Notes under the pieces: generated by a model
Database searches by the model: none
The model's input: only the letters and a program-made list of their open reading frames with translations
What the model was told of the DNA's origin: nothing
NCBI GenBank assembly: GCA_016234205.1
Contig: JACRGN010000207.1
Coordinates: 1-7,333 of the forward strand
DNA from: Nitrospinota bacterium
GTDB lineage: Bacteria; Nitrospinota; Nitrospinia; UBA9942
Length of the DNA: 7,333 nucleotides
Direction of reading: 5' to 3'
In this document: positions 1-4,640 of the stretch, in pieces
Numbering within the stretch: the stretch's first letter is position 1
Layout: every line of letters starts with the position of its first letter
Made by a program: the position numbers and the translations under genes

Positions 1-1
1 A

Positions 2-112
2 CAATCTGGTATGCACTGGACAGTCAAAGGAGCAAATAGCATTATTGCTTTACGCTGTTGCTTTTTCAGTAATCGCTGGGAAGACTTCTGGGAGTATAGG
101 TCATGTGCTTAA
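2..112 (+). pseudogene. Transposase C-terminal fragment (probably ISKra4-like), cut by window edge
   Basis: Frame 2 is open from the window edge for 36 codons and ends in TAA at 110-112. The peptide contains GMHWTVKGANSIIALRCC followed by NRWEDFWEYRSCA. From memory this resembles the extreme C-terminus of ISKra4-type DDE transposases, where a short W-x-V-x-G-A-N / I-x-A-L-R-C block is followed by an aromatic- and acid-rich tail. Only the tail is visible, so catalytic residues cannot be checked. The gene may be complete outside the window; I type it as a fragment only because it is truncated here. The sequence just after the stop (about 117-145, ending in CGCACACCC) is a candidate for the terminal inverted repeat of the same element, but the other end is out of view. 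The family name is recall, not a search. Confidence 0.6.
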
Positions 113-181
113 ATGCTACCCATAAATTTGTCGCACACCCAGCCAAACATACAGGGTTGACACCAGACGATTTATAAATGA

Positions 182-248
182 TGATAACAAAGCACTGCAC
201 CCGACTAAAAAGCTAACGCTTTTTGGTTGGTGAGTTCTATCGGTATGT
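182..248 (+). other. attC-like integron recombination site 1 (degenerate core boxes)
   Basis: This 67-bp imperfect palindrome has attC architecture. The candidate R'' box is TGATAAC (182-188) and the candidate R' box is GGTATGT (242-248). Next to them are unpaired spacers of 5 nt (189-193) and 6 nt (236-241). The inner stem pairs ACT-CACC-GACTAAAAAGC (194-213) with GCTTTTTGGTTGGTGAGT (218-235) around a TAAC loop. G197 and C202 are left unpaired, like the extrahelical bases that set strand polarity in attC sites. L'' starts AACAAAGCACTGCACCCGAC, very like environmental attC sites known to me. Both core boxes deviate from consensus (RYYYAAC and GTTRRRY); R' would read GTTATGT with a single G-to-T change. 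The site may therefore be decayed, or active only as a folded single strand. Confidence rests mainly on the hairpin and on site 2. Confidence 0.6.
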
Positions 249-277
249 GTTGAAGATATTAACCAAAAAATGCGTGA

Positions 278-406
278 AAGACCTAATGTCCCTTCCGCTT
301 GCCGTTCAGACAGCCATCCGTGGCTGTATGAACTGTGGAAATTTTCACTTTTTACCATCCATGGAAAAGTGAAAATTTGACAGTCGCTACAGGGACATAA
401 GGTCTT
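278..406. repeat. 129-bp palindromic element folding as a three-way junction
   Basis: The ends are a 16-bp inverted repeat, AAGACCTAATGTCCCT (278-293) and AGGGACATAAGGTCTT (391-406), with one mismatch. Two further hairpins are nested inside. The first pairs GTTCAGACAGCCA (304-316) with TGGCTGTATGAAC (321-333) around TCCG, with one mismatch. The second is a perfect 14-bp pair, AAATTTTCACTTTT (339-352) and AAAAGTGAAAATTT (365-378), with a 12-nt loop. No convincing ORF fits it. It lies upstream of the promoter at 490, so that promoter would not transcribe it. It could be a MITE-like element, a structured RNA from another promoter, or a recombination or protein-binding site. No clear target-site duplication flanks it. 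Confidence 0.7.
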
Positions 407-489
407 ATCTAAATCGTTCGTGCATAATTTGGGATGATTATACTGCCTACCCTGATGATTTTAATAGTTTTTTCAATGGAAATGTTTGT

Positions 490-518
490 TTGACAGCCCC
501 CTAATAGCCCTATATAAT
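490..518 (+). promoter_or_regulatory. Perfect sigma-70 promoter for the HEPN/zinc-ribbon gene
   Basis: TTGACA at 490-495 and TATAAT at 513-518 are separated by exactly 17 bases, matching the consensus at all twelve positions with optimal spacing. Transcription would start near 525, leaving a 5' leader of about 120 nt before the TTG start at 645. The rest of the 249-644 stretch holds the palindromic element at 278-406 and otherwise AT-rich sequence in which I see no gene. The promoter lies inside the predicted cassette, so the gene would not need an external integron promoter. Confidence 0.75.
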
Positions 519-644
519 TTTGCTAAATACAGAATAAGTTTAGAAGTAAATGTTGGTCATGGGATGAAAAAGACGGGAATGCGATGATTAGGGTCGGTAT
601 AAAAAAAGAATGCCTGAATATAGGCTATTCATAGCAGGGTCAAC

Positions 645-1712
645 TTGAAGAAACCTAAATCGGTAAAAGACGATTTCAATCTTGTAGTGGAGAATGCTTT
701 TGATTTTTTTCAGAAATCATTAGAAGAATTCGACAAAGAACCCAAGTATTCGGTAATCCATTTCCATGCAGCCGTTGAGCTAATCATGAAGGCCCGCCTG
801 CTTTGGGAACATTGGACTTTGATCATTACCCGACCTGAAACAGCAAATCTGAAGAGCTTTCGCTCGGGAGATTTTCAGTCCGTTAGCATCAAGGATGCTA
901 AAGCCCGGCTTGAGTCAATTGTTCAAGATGGCTTGAGCAAAGCGGAGTACGAGTGTTTCTTGCGCCTCTCTGACCACCGAAACCGGATGGTCCATTTTTA
1001 TCACCCAGGAAATACTGGTAACAAAAGCGAGCTCGAAAAAATCGTGGCCGAGCAGTGCTTGGCCTGGCACCACGTGAGTCGAATATTTGAAAGATGGAAC
1101 GAACAATTTCAAAGTTATAAAAAGGAAATCGCCAAAATCGACAAAGTGATGCATGAGCATCGAAAATATCTCAAGGCAAAGTTTGGGGCACTTGCAGAAG
1201 ACATCAAGAAGGCTGAAGATCGTGGAATTAGCTTAAGTATCTGTCCTTCTTGCGGTTTTAAGTCATTTGGAGAAGACGCAGACAATACGCCTATACTGGA
1301 TTTTGAATGTTTAGTCTGCAAGGCCCGGGAGACGGGTTTGATGGTTGACTGCCCCGAATGCGGTGAGCAAAACAAACTGATTGGGGAGCCTTGGCATAAG
1401 TGCAACAAATGCAGCCATGAAATCGACGAGAACGACGTCCATGTGTTTCTCACTAAGGATTTCGTGTATGACAAACACGATCTTGGCAGATCAATCGTGG
1501 CTCATTGCGAGGAGTGTGATGGATACGAGATGGTTGTCCATGTCAATAACATCTGGATTTGTTCACAGTGCTTCACGAAGTACGATTCTGAAGAAGTAGG
1601 CCAATGCGATTGGTGTGGTAGCCTCTCTACCGGCAACATAGAGGACAGTTACTTTATGGGTTGTGCCGTGTGTGAAGGCAAGTCTGGATGGGACAATGAT
1701 AAAGATGATTAG
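645..1712 (+). CDS. HEPN-like domain protein with four C-terminal zinc ribbons
   Basis: This 355-aa protein belongs to a family I recognise only as uncharacterised. Residues about 8-150 form a helical HEPN-like domain. They include a YSVIHFHAAVELIMKARL helix (35-52) and the motif R112-N113-x3-H117, the R-x4-6-H signature of metal-independent HEPN ribonucleases. A charged helical linker (about 150-195) follows. The C-terminal part carries eight CxxC pairs, at C200/203, 222/225, 236/239, 253/256, 288/291, 306/309, 321/324 and 340/343, enough for four zinc ribbons that could bind RNA, DNA or protein. RNA cleavage is inferred, not shown. TTG at 645 is the start because the frame is closed at 621-623 and an AGGG Shine-Dalgarno (636-639) lies 5 nt upstream. 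The gene sits between two attC-like sites behind a consensus promoter. Arginine codons are 11 CGN and 2 AGA, unlike the flanking chromosome. A defence or toxin role fits the cassette context but is speculative. Confidence 0.85.
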   Translation: MKKPKSVKDDFNLVVENAFDFFQKSLEEFDKEPKYSVIHFHAAVELIMKARLLWEHWTLIITRPETANLKSFRSGDFQSVSIKDAKARLESIVQDGLSKAEYECFLRLSDHRNRMVHFYHPGNTGNKSELEKIVAEQCLAWHHVSRIFERWNEQFQSYKKEIAKIDKVMHEHRKYLKAKFGALAEDIKKAEDRGISLSICPSCGFKSFGEDADNTPILDFECLVCKARETGLMVDCPECGEQNKLIGEPWHKCNKCSHEIDENDVHVFLTKDFVYDKHDLGRSIVAHCEECDGYEMVVHVNNIWICSQCFTKYDSEEVGQCDWCGSLSTGNIEDSYFMGCAVCEGKSGWDNDKDD

Positions 1713-1766
1713 GGAAATATAGGTATAAGTCATGGACAGACGGTTGAGAGAAAAACATAAATTAGT

Positions 1767-1823
1767 GCCCAACAAGGCAATCCAGCCGACTCGTTTCACT
1801 CGCGGTTGATTTTGTCGTTATGT
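1767..1823 (+). other. attC integron recombination site 2
   Basis: This 57-bp site sits 54 bp after the stop of the HEPN/zinc-ribbon gene. R'' is GCCCAAC (1767-1773), an exact RYYYAAC match. R' is GTTATGT (1817-1823), close to GTTRRRY. Each box is followed inward by a 6-nt unpaired spacer (1774-1779 and 1811-1816). The stem pairs ATC-AGCCG (1780-1788) with CGGTTGAT (1803-1810) and leaves one extrahelical C (1782/1783), with a variable terminal loop at 1789-1802. The outer boxes pair only at AAC/GTT plus two further positions. That is expected after cassette recombination, because the last six bases of R' come from the neighbouring unit. Orientation is canonical for the cassette upstream. The sequence closely resembles environmental attC sites known to me. 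Confidence 0.75.
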
Positions 1824-1860
1824 ATTGAAAGAAAATTAATTTATGGCATCTATACAGCAG

Positions 1861-1891
1861 TTGACAGGAATGCGAGGTGTCTATCAATAAT
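1861..1891 (+). promoter_or_regulatory. Weak candidate promoter for the antitoxin-like/phosphatase pair
   Basis: TTGACA at 1861-1866 is a perfect -35. The best -10 nearby is AATAAT at 1886-1891 (5 of 6), but the 19-bp spacer is long. No better pair is visible between attC site 2 and the gene at 1930. A tandem TCAGGAT duplication (1894-1907) follows directly and could overlap the start of transcription. Confidence 0.3.
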
Positions 1892-1929
1892 TTTCAGGAT
1901 TCAGGATATAACATACGGGAGGAAAATAA

Positions 1930-2133
1930 ATGGAAAAAGAATACGATTTTTCCAAAGGTGAGAGAGGTAAGTTTTATCGTTCAGATGCAGAATTGTATCT
2001 ACCTATTTACATTGAGCCTGACATGATGGAAGTGCTAAGAAAATTGTCAAAGAAAAAAGGTGTCGAGATTACGACAATAGTAAATGAGTGGATAAAAAAA
2101 GACATATCTATAGTGGAAACAATAACAAAATAA
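1930..2133 (+). CDS. CopG/ribbon-helix-helix antitoxin-like protein, no toxin beside it
   Basis: This is a 67-aa protein. The N-terminal EYDFSKGERGKFYRSDAEL segment (about 4-22) and the following LPIYIEPDMMEVLRKLSKKK resemble a common family of small CopG-like antitoxins. The C-terminal part reads as ribbon-helix-helix: a strand at about 21-28, helix 1 at about 30-43 and helix 2 at about 47-58. Such proteins bind operator DNA as dimers through the strand and usually neutralise a partner toxin. The ATG is well supported by a GGGAGG Shine-Dalgarno at 1918-1923. No RelE-, BrnT- or PIN-like toxin lies beside it; the next gene, 8 bp downstream, is a phosphatase. It is either an orphan antitoxin or a regulator. 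It follows attC site 2 by about 106 bp, so it could be a further cassette gene, but I see no attC after it. Confidence 0.75.
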   Translation: MEKEYDFSKGERGKFYRSDAELYLPIYIEPDMMEVLRKLSKKKGVEITTIVNEWIKKDISIVETITK

Positions 2134-2141
2134 CACATAAT

Positions 2142-2615
2142 ATGGACAAAATAAATAAAATCCTATTTGTCTGCACAGCCAATATATGCAGAAGCCCGAT
2201 GGCTGAAACTATTCTGAAAGAAAAGCTCAAAAACAGTGGTATGACAGATATATCGGTCTCTTCGGCAGGGCTCATGGATATGAAGGGCGGAAGGGCAAGG
2301 GAGGAGGCATTGAAAATAATAGGAGGACTTGGGGTTGATATATCAAAACACAGGTCAAGGCATATTTCAGGGGAGATGATAAAAGATGCCGATATGATAA
2401 TTGTTATGGAAGCAGTCCATAAGGATAAGATACTGGGTGAGTATCCTGAAGTAAAGGATAAGGTTTTTTTATTGAGCAACTTTGGAAATCAAAAAGGGAT
2501 GGAGACCGATATTGCAGACCCTTACGGAGGCACAATTTTTAACTACAGGGTGGCATTAAGAGAGATAAATTTTTACATAGACGGACTTATGAGGCATTTA
2601 AGGAGTTTATCCTGA
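2142..2615 (+). CDS. Low-molecular-weight protein tyrosine phosphatase
   Basis: The 157-aa length is normal for the family. The N-terminal P-loop is C11-T-A-N-I-C16-R17-S18, the CX5RS signature with C11 as nucleophile. D126-P127-Y128-G129 is the general-acid loop. The enzyme dephosphorylates phosphotyrosine in the cytoplasm. Ile15 stands where arginine-phosphatase members such as YwlE have Thr, so tyrosine specificity is the better guess. The reading frame extends up to GTG at 2088, but that start would add 18 residues overlapping the upstream gene, and the conserved domain begins at KILFVC; I choose ATG 2142. Neither start has a clear Shine-Dalgarno, so translation may couple to the upstream stop at 2131-2133. 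All nine arginines use AGA/AGG, as in the native genes. The 3' end overlaps the convergent gene by 9 bp. Confidence 0.9.
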   Translation: MDKINKILFVCTANICRSPMAETILKEKLKNSGMTDISVSSAGLMDMKGGRAREEALKIIGGLGVDISKHRSRHISGEMIKDADMIIVMEAVHKDKILGEYPEVKDKVFLLSNFGNQKGMETDIADPYGGTIFNYRVALREINFYIDGLMRHLRSLS

Positions 2616-2852
2616 TAGGTTCTTAAATTCTTCAGCACATTTGTTACTACAGAAGTAGAATGTCTTCCCCTCTATAACCTTCTTAACTGCTGCAGATTCG
2701 GGTATGTAGAGATTACAAACAGGGTCCTTTACCATATTTTCACTTGCCTGCCCTTTTGAATTTTCCTTTTTTGTGGACGGAGGCTGTCGGAATGATTTCT
2801 TAATCATATATATAATTAACGATAATAATATTAAGATTATTATCTGTCTCAT
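2607..2852 (-). CDS. Membrane-anchored YHS-type metal-binding protein
   Basis: This is an 81-aa protein. Residues about 3-17 (QIIILILLSLIIYMI) form one transmembrane segment, followed by basic residues KK and a polar linker. A YHS-type module spans 40-78: VKDPVCNLYI, then FYFCSNKCAEEF, with C46, C68 and C72 as likely metal ligands. Small single-pass proteins of this form are widespread and poorly characterised; metal binding or trafficking is inferred from the family. Its ATG overlaps the stop of the nucleotidyltransferase gene as ATGA, so translation is probably coupled and it is the last gene of the minus-strand operon. Its stop overlaps the end of the convergent phosphatase gene by 9 bp, with no terminator visible between them. 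Confidence 0.85.
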   Translation of the reverse strand: MRQIIILILLSLIIYMIKKSFRQPPSTKKENSKGQASENMVKDPVCNLYIPESAAVKKVIEGKTFYFCSNKCAEEFKNLSG

Positions 2853-3349
2853 CTGTTTTTGTTTTTTCCTTTTTGTTTGCGAATTTCCAAAAGTGCTTCC
2901 AATTCTTTGATTACAGGTTTATCTTTGGGGCGGCCTGCTGCCTTCTTGGACTTAATCAATCCTTCTATTGTTAGAACATGACATTGCATTCCATAAATCT
3001 CCATTGTTTCGGAATATTTAATCGCATCATTATAATAACCAACTCCCTGAATTTCTCCAATTAAATCAATATCTCCAATATCTGTTGAGAATGTAAAGTT
3101 TAATCCTGCTTGTATTGTTTTTAAATCAAATATAAAAGGCAGGTCTTTTGGTGCGCCTCTTAAATATGGATGAAAAGGAGAAAGGGCTTTTACAATTTTT
3201 TCTAAATTTTCCTTATCTCTGGCATGGCAAATATCAACATCCCGAGTCAGGTATACTGAACCTTGAGCAGTTGCTGCCTGACCGCCAATTAGCACAAAAA
3301 AAATATTATGATTTTTTAGCGTCGCCAAAATCTCTTTAAGGTTTAGCAT
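2849..3349 (-). CDS. AbiEii/MNT-like nucleotidyltransferase
   Basis: This 166-aa protein has the core of the DNA polymerase beta-like nucleotidyltransferase fold. The sequence shows IGGQAA (21-26), then D37-V38-D39, and a third acidic site at D93/D95 in IGDIDLIG. A C-terminal LIKSKKAAGRPKDKPVIKELE segment (about 131-151) is typical of AbiEii- and MNT-type enzymes. Some relatives transfer nucleotides to tRNA or proteins as toxins or antitoxins; the target here is unknown. The frame also allows GTG at 3361, but ATG 3349 has an AGGTGA Shine-Dalgarno 8 nt upstream, and I prefer it. It overlaps the upstream small gene by 14 bp and the downstream YHS gene by 4 bp, so the three form one operon. Confidence 0.85.
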   Translation of the reverse strand: MLNLKEILATLKNHNIFFVLIGGQAATAQGSVYLTRDVDICHARDKENLEKIVKALSPFHPYLRGAPKDLPFIFDLKTIQAGLNFTFSTDIGDIDLIGEIQGVGYYNDAIKYSETMEIYGMQCHVLTIEGLIKSKKAAGRPKDKPVIKELEALLEIRKQKGKNKNR

Positions 3350-3533
3350 GTTTTCTTTCACCTGCTTTCCTTAATTCCTCTGCAGCTTTCAGAAGGTTTA
3401 AATTATTTTCCAGCCTTTCTGTGGGGGTTAATGATAGTGATTCGTATAATAAAGTAACATCAATCCCATATTCAATTGCATCCTGTATCGGATTTTTAAC
3501 TTTATATTTCTTGTGTTGGACTTTTGGTTTCAT
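3336..3533 (-). CDS. Small partner protein of the nucleotidyltransferase (65 aa)
   Basis: This is a 65-aa basic protein without cysteines or a membrane segment. The central GIDVTLLYESLSLTPTERLENN (about 23-44) and the tail LLKAAEELRKAGER recall small proteins commonly encoded just upstream of such nucleotidyltransferases. In that arrangement the pair acts as a two-gene unit, possibly toxin-antitoxin-like. The function of the small protein is not known to me. Its stop lies inside the start of the nucleotidyltransferase gene (14 bp overlap). No Shine-Dalgarno precedes ATG 3533. A TATACAAT box lies only 5 nt upstream, which could indicate leaderless transcription, but no -35 matches it. Confidence 0.75.
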   Translation of the reverse strand: MKPKVQHKKYKVKNPIQDAIEYGIDVTLLYESLSLTPTERLENNLNLLKAAEELRKAGERKHAKP

Positions 3534-3584
3534 TGGAAATTGTATAAAAGGTTGTTGTGTGATAGTATATCATAAAATTATAAT

Positions 3585-3660
3585 GCGGGCGTAGCTCAGT
3601 TGGTAGAGTGTCAGCTTCCCAAGCTGAATGTCGCGGGTTCGAGTCCCGTCGCCCGCTCCA
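3585..3660 (+). tRNA. tRNA-Gly (anticodon CCC)
   Basis: The cloverleaf is complete. The acceptor stem GCGGGCG (3585-3591) pairs with CGCCCGC (3650-3656), then discriminator T and an encoded CCA. The anticodon stem is TCAGC/GCTGA, with loop TTCCCAA giving CCC at 3618-3620. The T arm contains GCGGG-TTCGAGT-CCCGT. The anticodon reads the GGG glycine codon. The sequence resembles the E. coli CCC tRNA-Gly as I recall it. It is divergent from the nucleotidyltransferase operon, with only about 50 bp of AT-rich spacer and no clear consensus promoter in it. Confidence 0.97.
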
Positions 3661-3701
3661 GAAACAAATTAGCCACTGACAGACACGGATAAACGAAGAT
3701 A

Positions 3702-3758
3702 AGCTCAAGGCTCAAAGTTCAAAGCCTTTTAGCTTTCAGCTTTCAACTTTCAGCCTTT
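3702..3758. repeat. Heptamer tandem repeats in an inverted arrangement
   Basis: The spacer after the tRNA consists of 7-nt units in phase: AGCTCAA, GGCTCAA, AGTTCAA (3702-3722), then AGCTTTC, AGCTTTC, AACTTTC, AGCCTTT (3731-3758). The two halves are inverted copies. AAGGCTCAAAGTTCAAAGC (3707-3725) pairs with GCTTTCAACTTTCAGCCTT (3739-3757), giving 17 of 19 pairs and a 13-nt loop. An outer 9-bp pair, CACTGACAG (3674-3682) with CTGTCAGTG (3762-3770), encloses it. The hairpin could terminate tRNA transcription, though the following TTTATA tail is short. I know heptamer spacers of this style from AT-rich bacterial genomes but no function for them. Confidence 0.7.
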
Positions 3759-3794
3759 ATACTGTCAGTGAAAGTCTGTGGCAAATTTTACTTT

Positions 3795-4640
3795 ATGTAT
3801 GCTGACCTTCATATTCATACGGCTTATTCTGACGGCTCATTCCTGCCAGCCACAATTATTCGTCGCGCAGTAAAAAATAATCTTAAAATAATATCCATTA
3901 CAGACCATGATTCAGTAGATGGTATAGCAGCCTCAATAAAAGAGGGCGAGAAAAATAACATCGAGGTTATACCCGGGATTGAAATTAGCACCACTGTAGA
4001 TACTGGAGAGATACATATACTCGGTTATTTTATTGATTATACGGATGAGTATTTTCTGAAAAACCTGAAGAGGATTCAGGATATAAGGATAAAAAGGATG
4101 TCTGTAATGGTTGATAAATTAAAAAGGCTGATGATAGATATTGATTTGAATGAACTTATTGAGTATGCGGCAAGCAGTTCTATTGGCAGACTCCATTTAG
4201 CCCATTTTCTAAAAAAGAAAGGAATTGTAGGCTCAGCATATGAGTCGTTTGATAGATATATCGGTTCTGGGAAACCTGCCTATGAAAAGATGAATGCCCT
4301 AAGCCCTGAGGAAGGTATTGAACTCATATCAGACGCAGGCGGAATTCCTGTCCTGGCACATCCAGGGCTTACAAAAAGGGATGACCTTATAGACGAAATG
4401 ATTCAATCAGGACTAAGGGGATTGGAGGTTTATCATAGCGGACATTCCGAAGAAGACACCAATCGTTATTTTCAAATGACAAAGGATAAAGGACTTTTAA
4501 TAACAGGAGGCTCTGACTGTCACGGCGAGAAAAAACTAAATATACTGATGGGAAGGGTAAAACTTCCGATTCAATATATGGACAGATTGAAGGAAGCAGA
4601 TTTTATTGGACGCAGATTAACACAGAAAATACATGATTAA
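3795..4640 (+). CDS. PHP-domain phosphoesterase (RNase AM / YciV-like)
   Basis: The 281-aa protein carries the full PHP metal-ligand set (numbered from ATG 3795): H6 and H8 in DLHIHT, D13 in YSDG, D37-H38 in TDHD, E63 in GIEIS, H74, R132 and H134 in GRLHLAH, H189 in AHPG, H214, and D241/H243 in GGSDCHG. Length and motif order fit the YciV/TrpH family. Characterised members are 5'-3' exoribonucleases that trim short RNAs and rRNA 5' ends, or 3',5'-nucleotide bisphosphate phosphatases, using two or three metals in the cytoplasm. Which activity applies cannot be read here. An upstream GTG at 3768 is in frame, but it sits in the repeat and would add nine non-conserved residues. Neither start has a Shine-Dalgarno. 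The stop overlaps the TPR gene by 8 bp. Confidence 0.92.
   Translation: MYADLHIHTAYSDGSFLPATIIRRAVKNNLKIISITDHDSVDGIAASIKEGEKNNIEVIPGIEISTTVDTGEIHILGYFIDYTDEYFLKNLKRIQDIRIKRMSVMVDKLKRLMIDIDLNELIEYAASSSIGRLHLAHFLKKKGIVGSAYESFDRYIGSGKPAYEKMNALSPEEGIELISDAGGIPVLAHPGLTKRDDLIDEMIQSGLRGLEVYHSGHSEEDTNRYFQMTKDKGLLITGGSDCHGEKKLNILMGRVKLPIQYMDRLKEADFIGRRLTQKIHD

Larger units (their letters stand above)
243..1817 (+). mobile_element. Putative integron gene cassette carrying the HEPN/zinc-ribbon gene
   Basis: This unit runs between the predicted crossover points of the two attC-like sites, after G242 and after G1817, giving 1575 bp. It holds a single gene in the same orientation as the downstream attC site, as in ordinary cassettes. 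Two features are unusual. The leader before the gene is about 400 bp, whereas typical cassettes have short leaders. The unit also contains its own perfect consensus promoter, whereas many cassettes rely on an external one. The arginine codons of the gene (11 of 13 are CGN) contrast with the AGA/AGG preference of the downstream chromosomal genes, supporting foreign origin. No integron integrase is visible. The boundaries are inferred from attC logic. Confidence 0.55.

Noticed and set aside
116..358. 80-aa minus-strand reading frame
   Set aside because: It overlaps attC-like site 1 and the palindromic element and shows no recognisable domain; likely chance.
377..405. TTGACA at 377-382 as a promoter
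   Set aside because: No acceptable -10 follows at 16-18 bp, and it lies in a hairpin arm.
278..406. The palindromic element as a third attC site
   Set aside because: It lacks RYYYAAC/GTTRRRY boxes and the unpaired spacers, and it has two separate internal hairpins.
584..634. 16-codon upstream frame ending 10 nt before the TTG of the HEPN gene
   Set aside because: It could be a leader peptide, but the GGGA ribosome site is weak and there is no further support.
2142..2615. Phosphatase as an arsenate reductase (ArsC)
   Set aside because: The fold is shared, but there are no other arsenic genes and the motifs fit an ordinary tyrosine phosphatase.
645..3349. HEPN gene and nucleotidyltransferase as a HEPN/MNT toxin-antitoxin pair
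   Set aside because: Real pairs are adjacent in one operon. These are 1.1 kb apart, on opposite strands, with other genes and an attC site between.
3502..3708. 68-aa minus-strand reading frame containing SGRRDSNPRHSAWEADTLPTELR
   Set aside because: It is the antisense translation of the tRNA-Gly gene, a well-known false protein.
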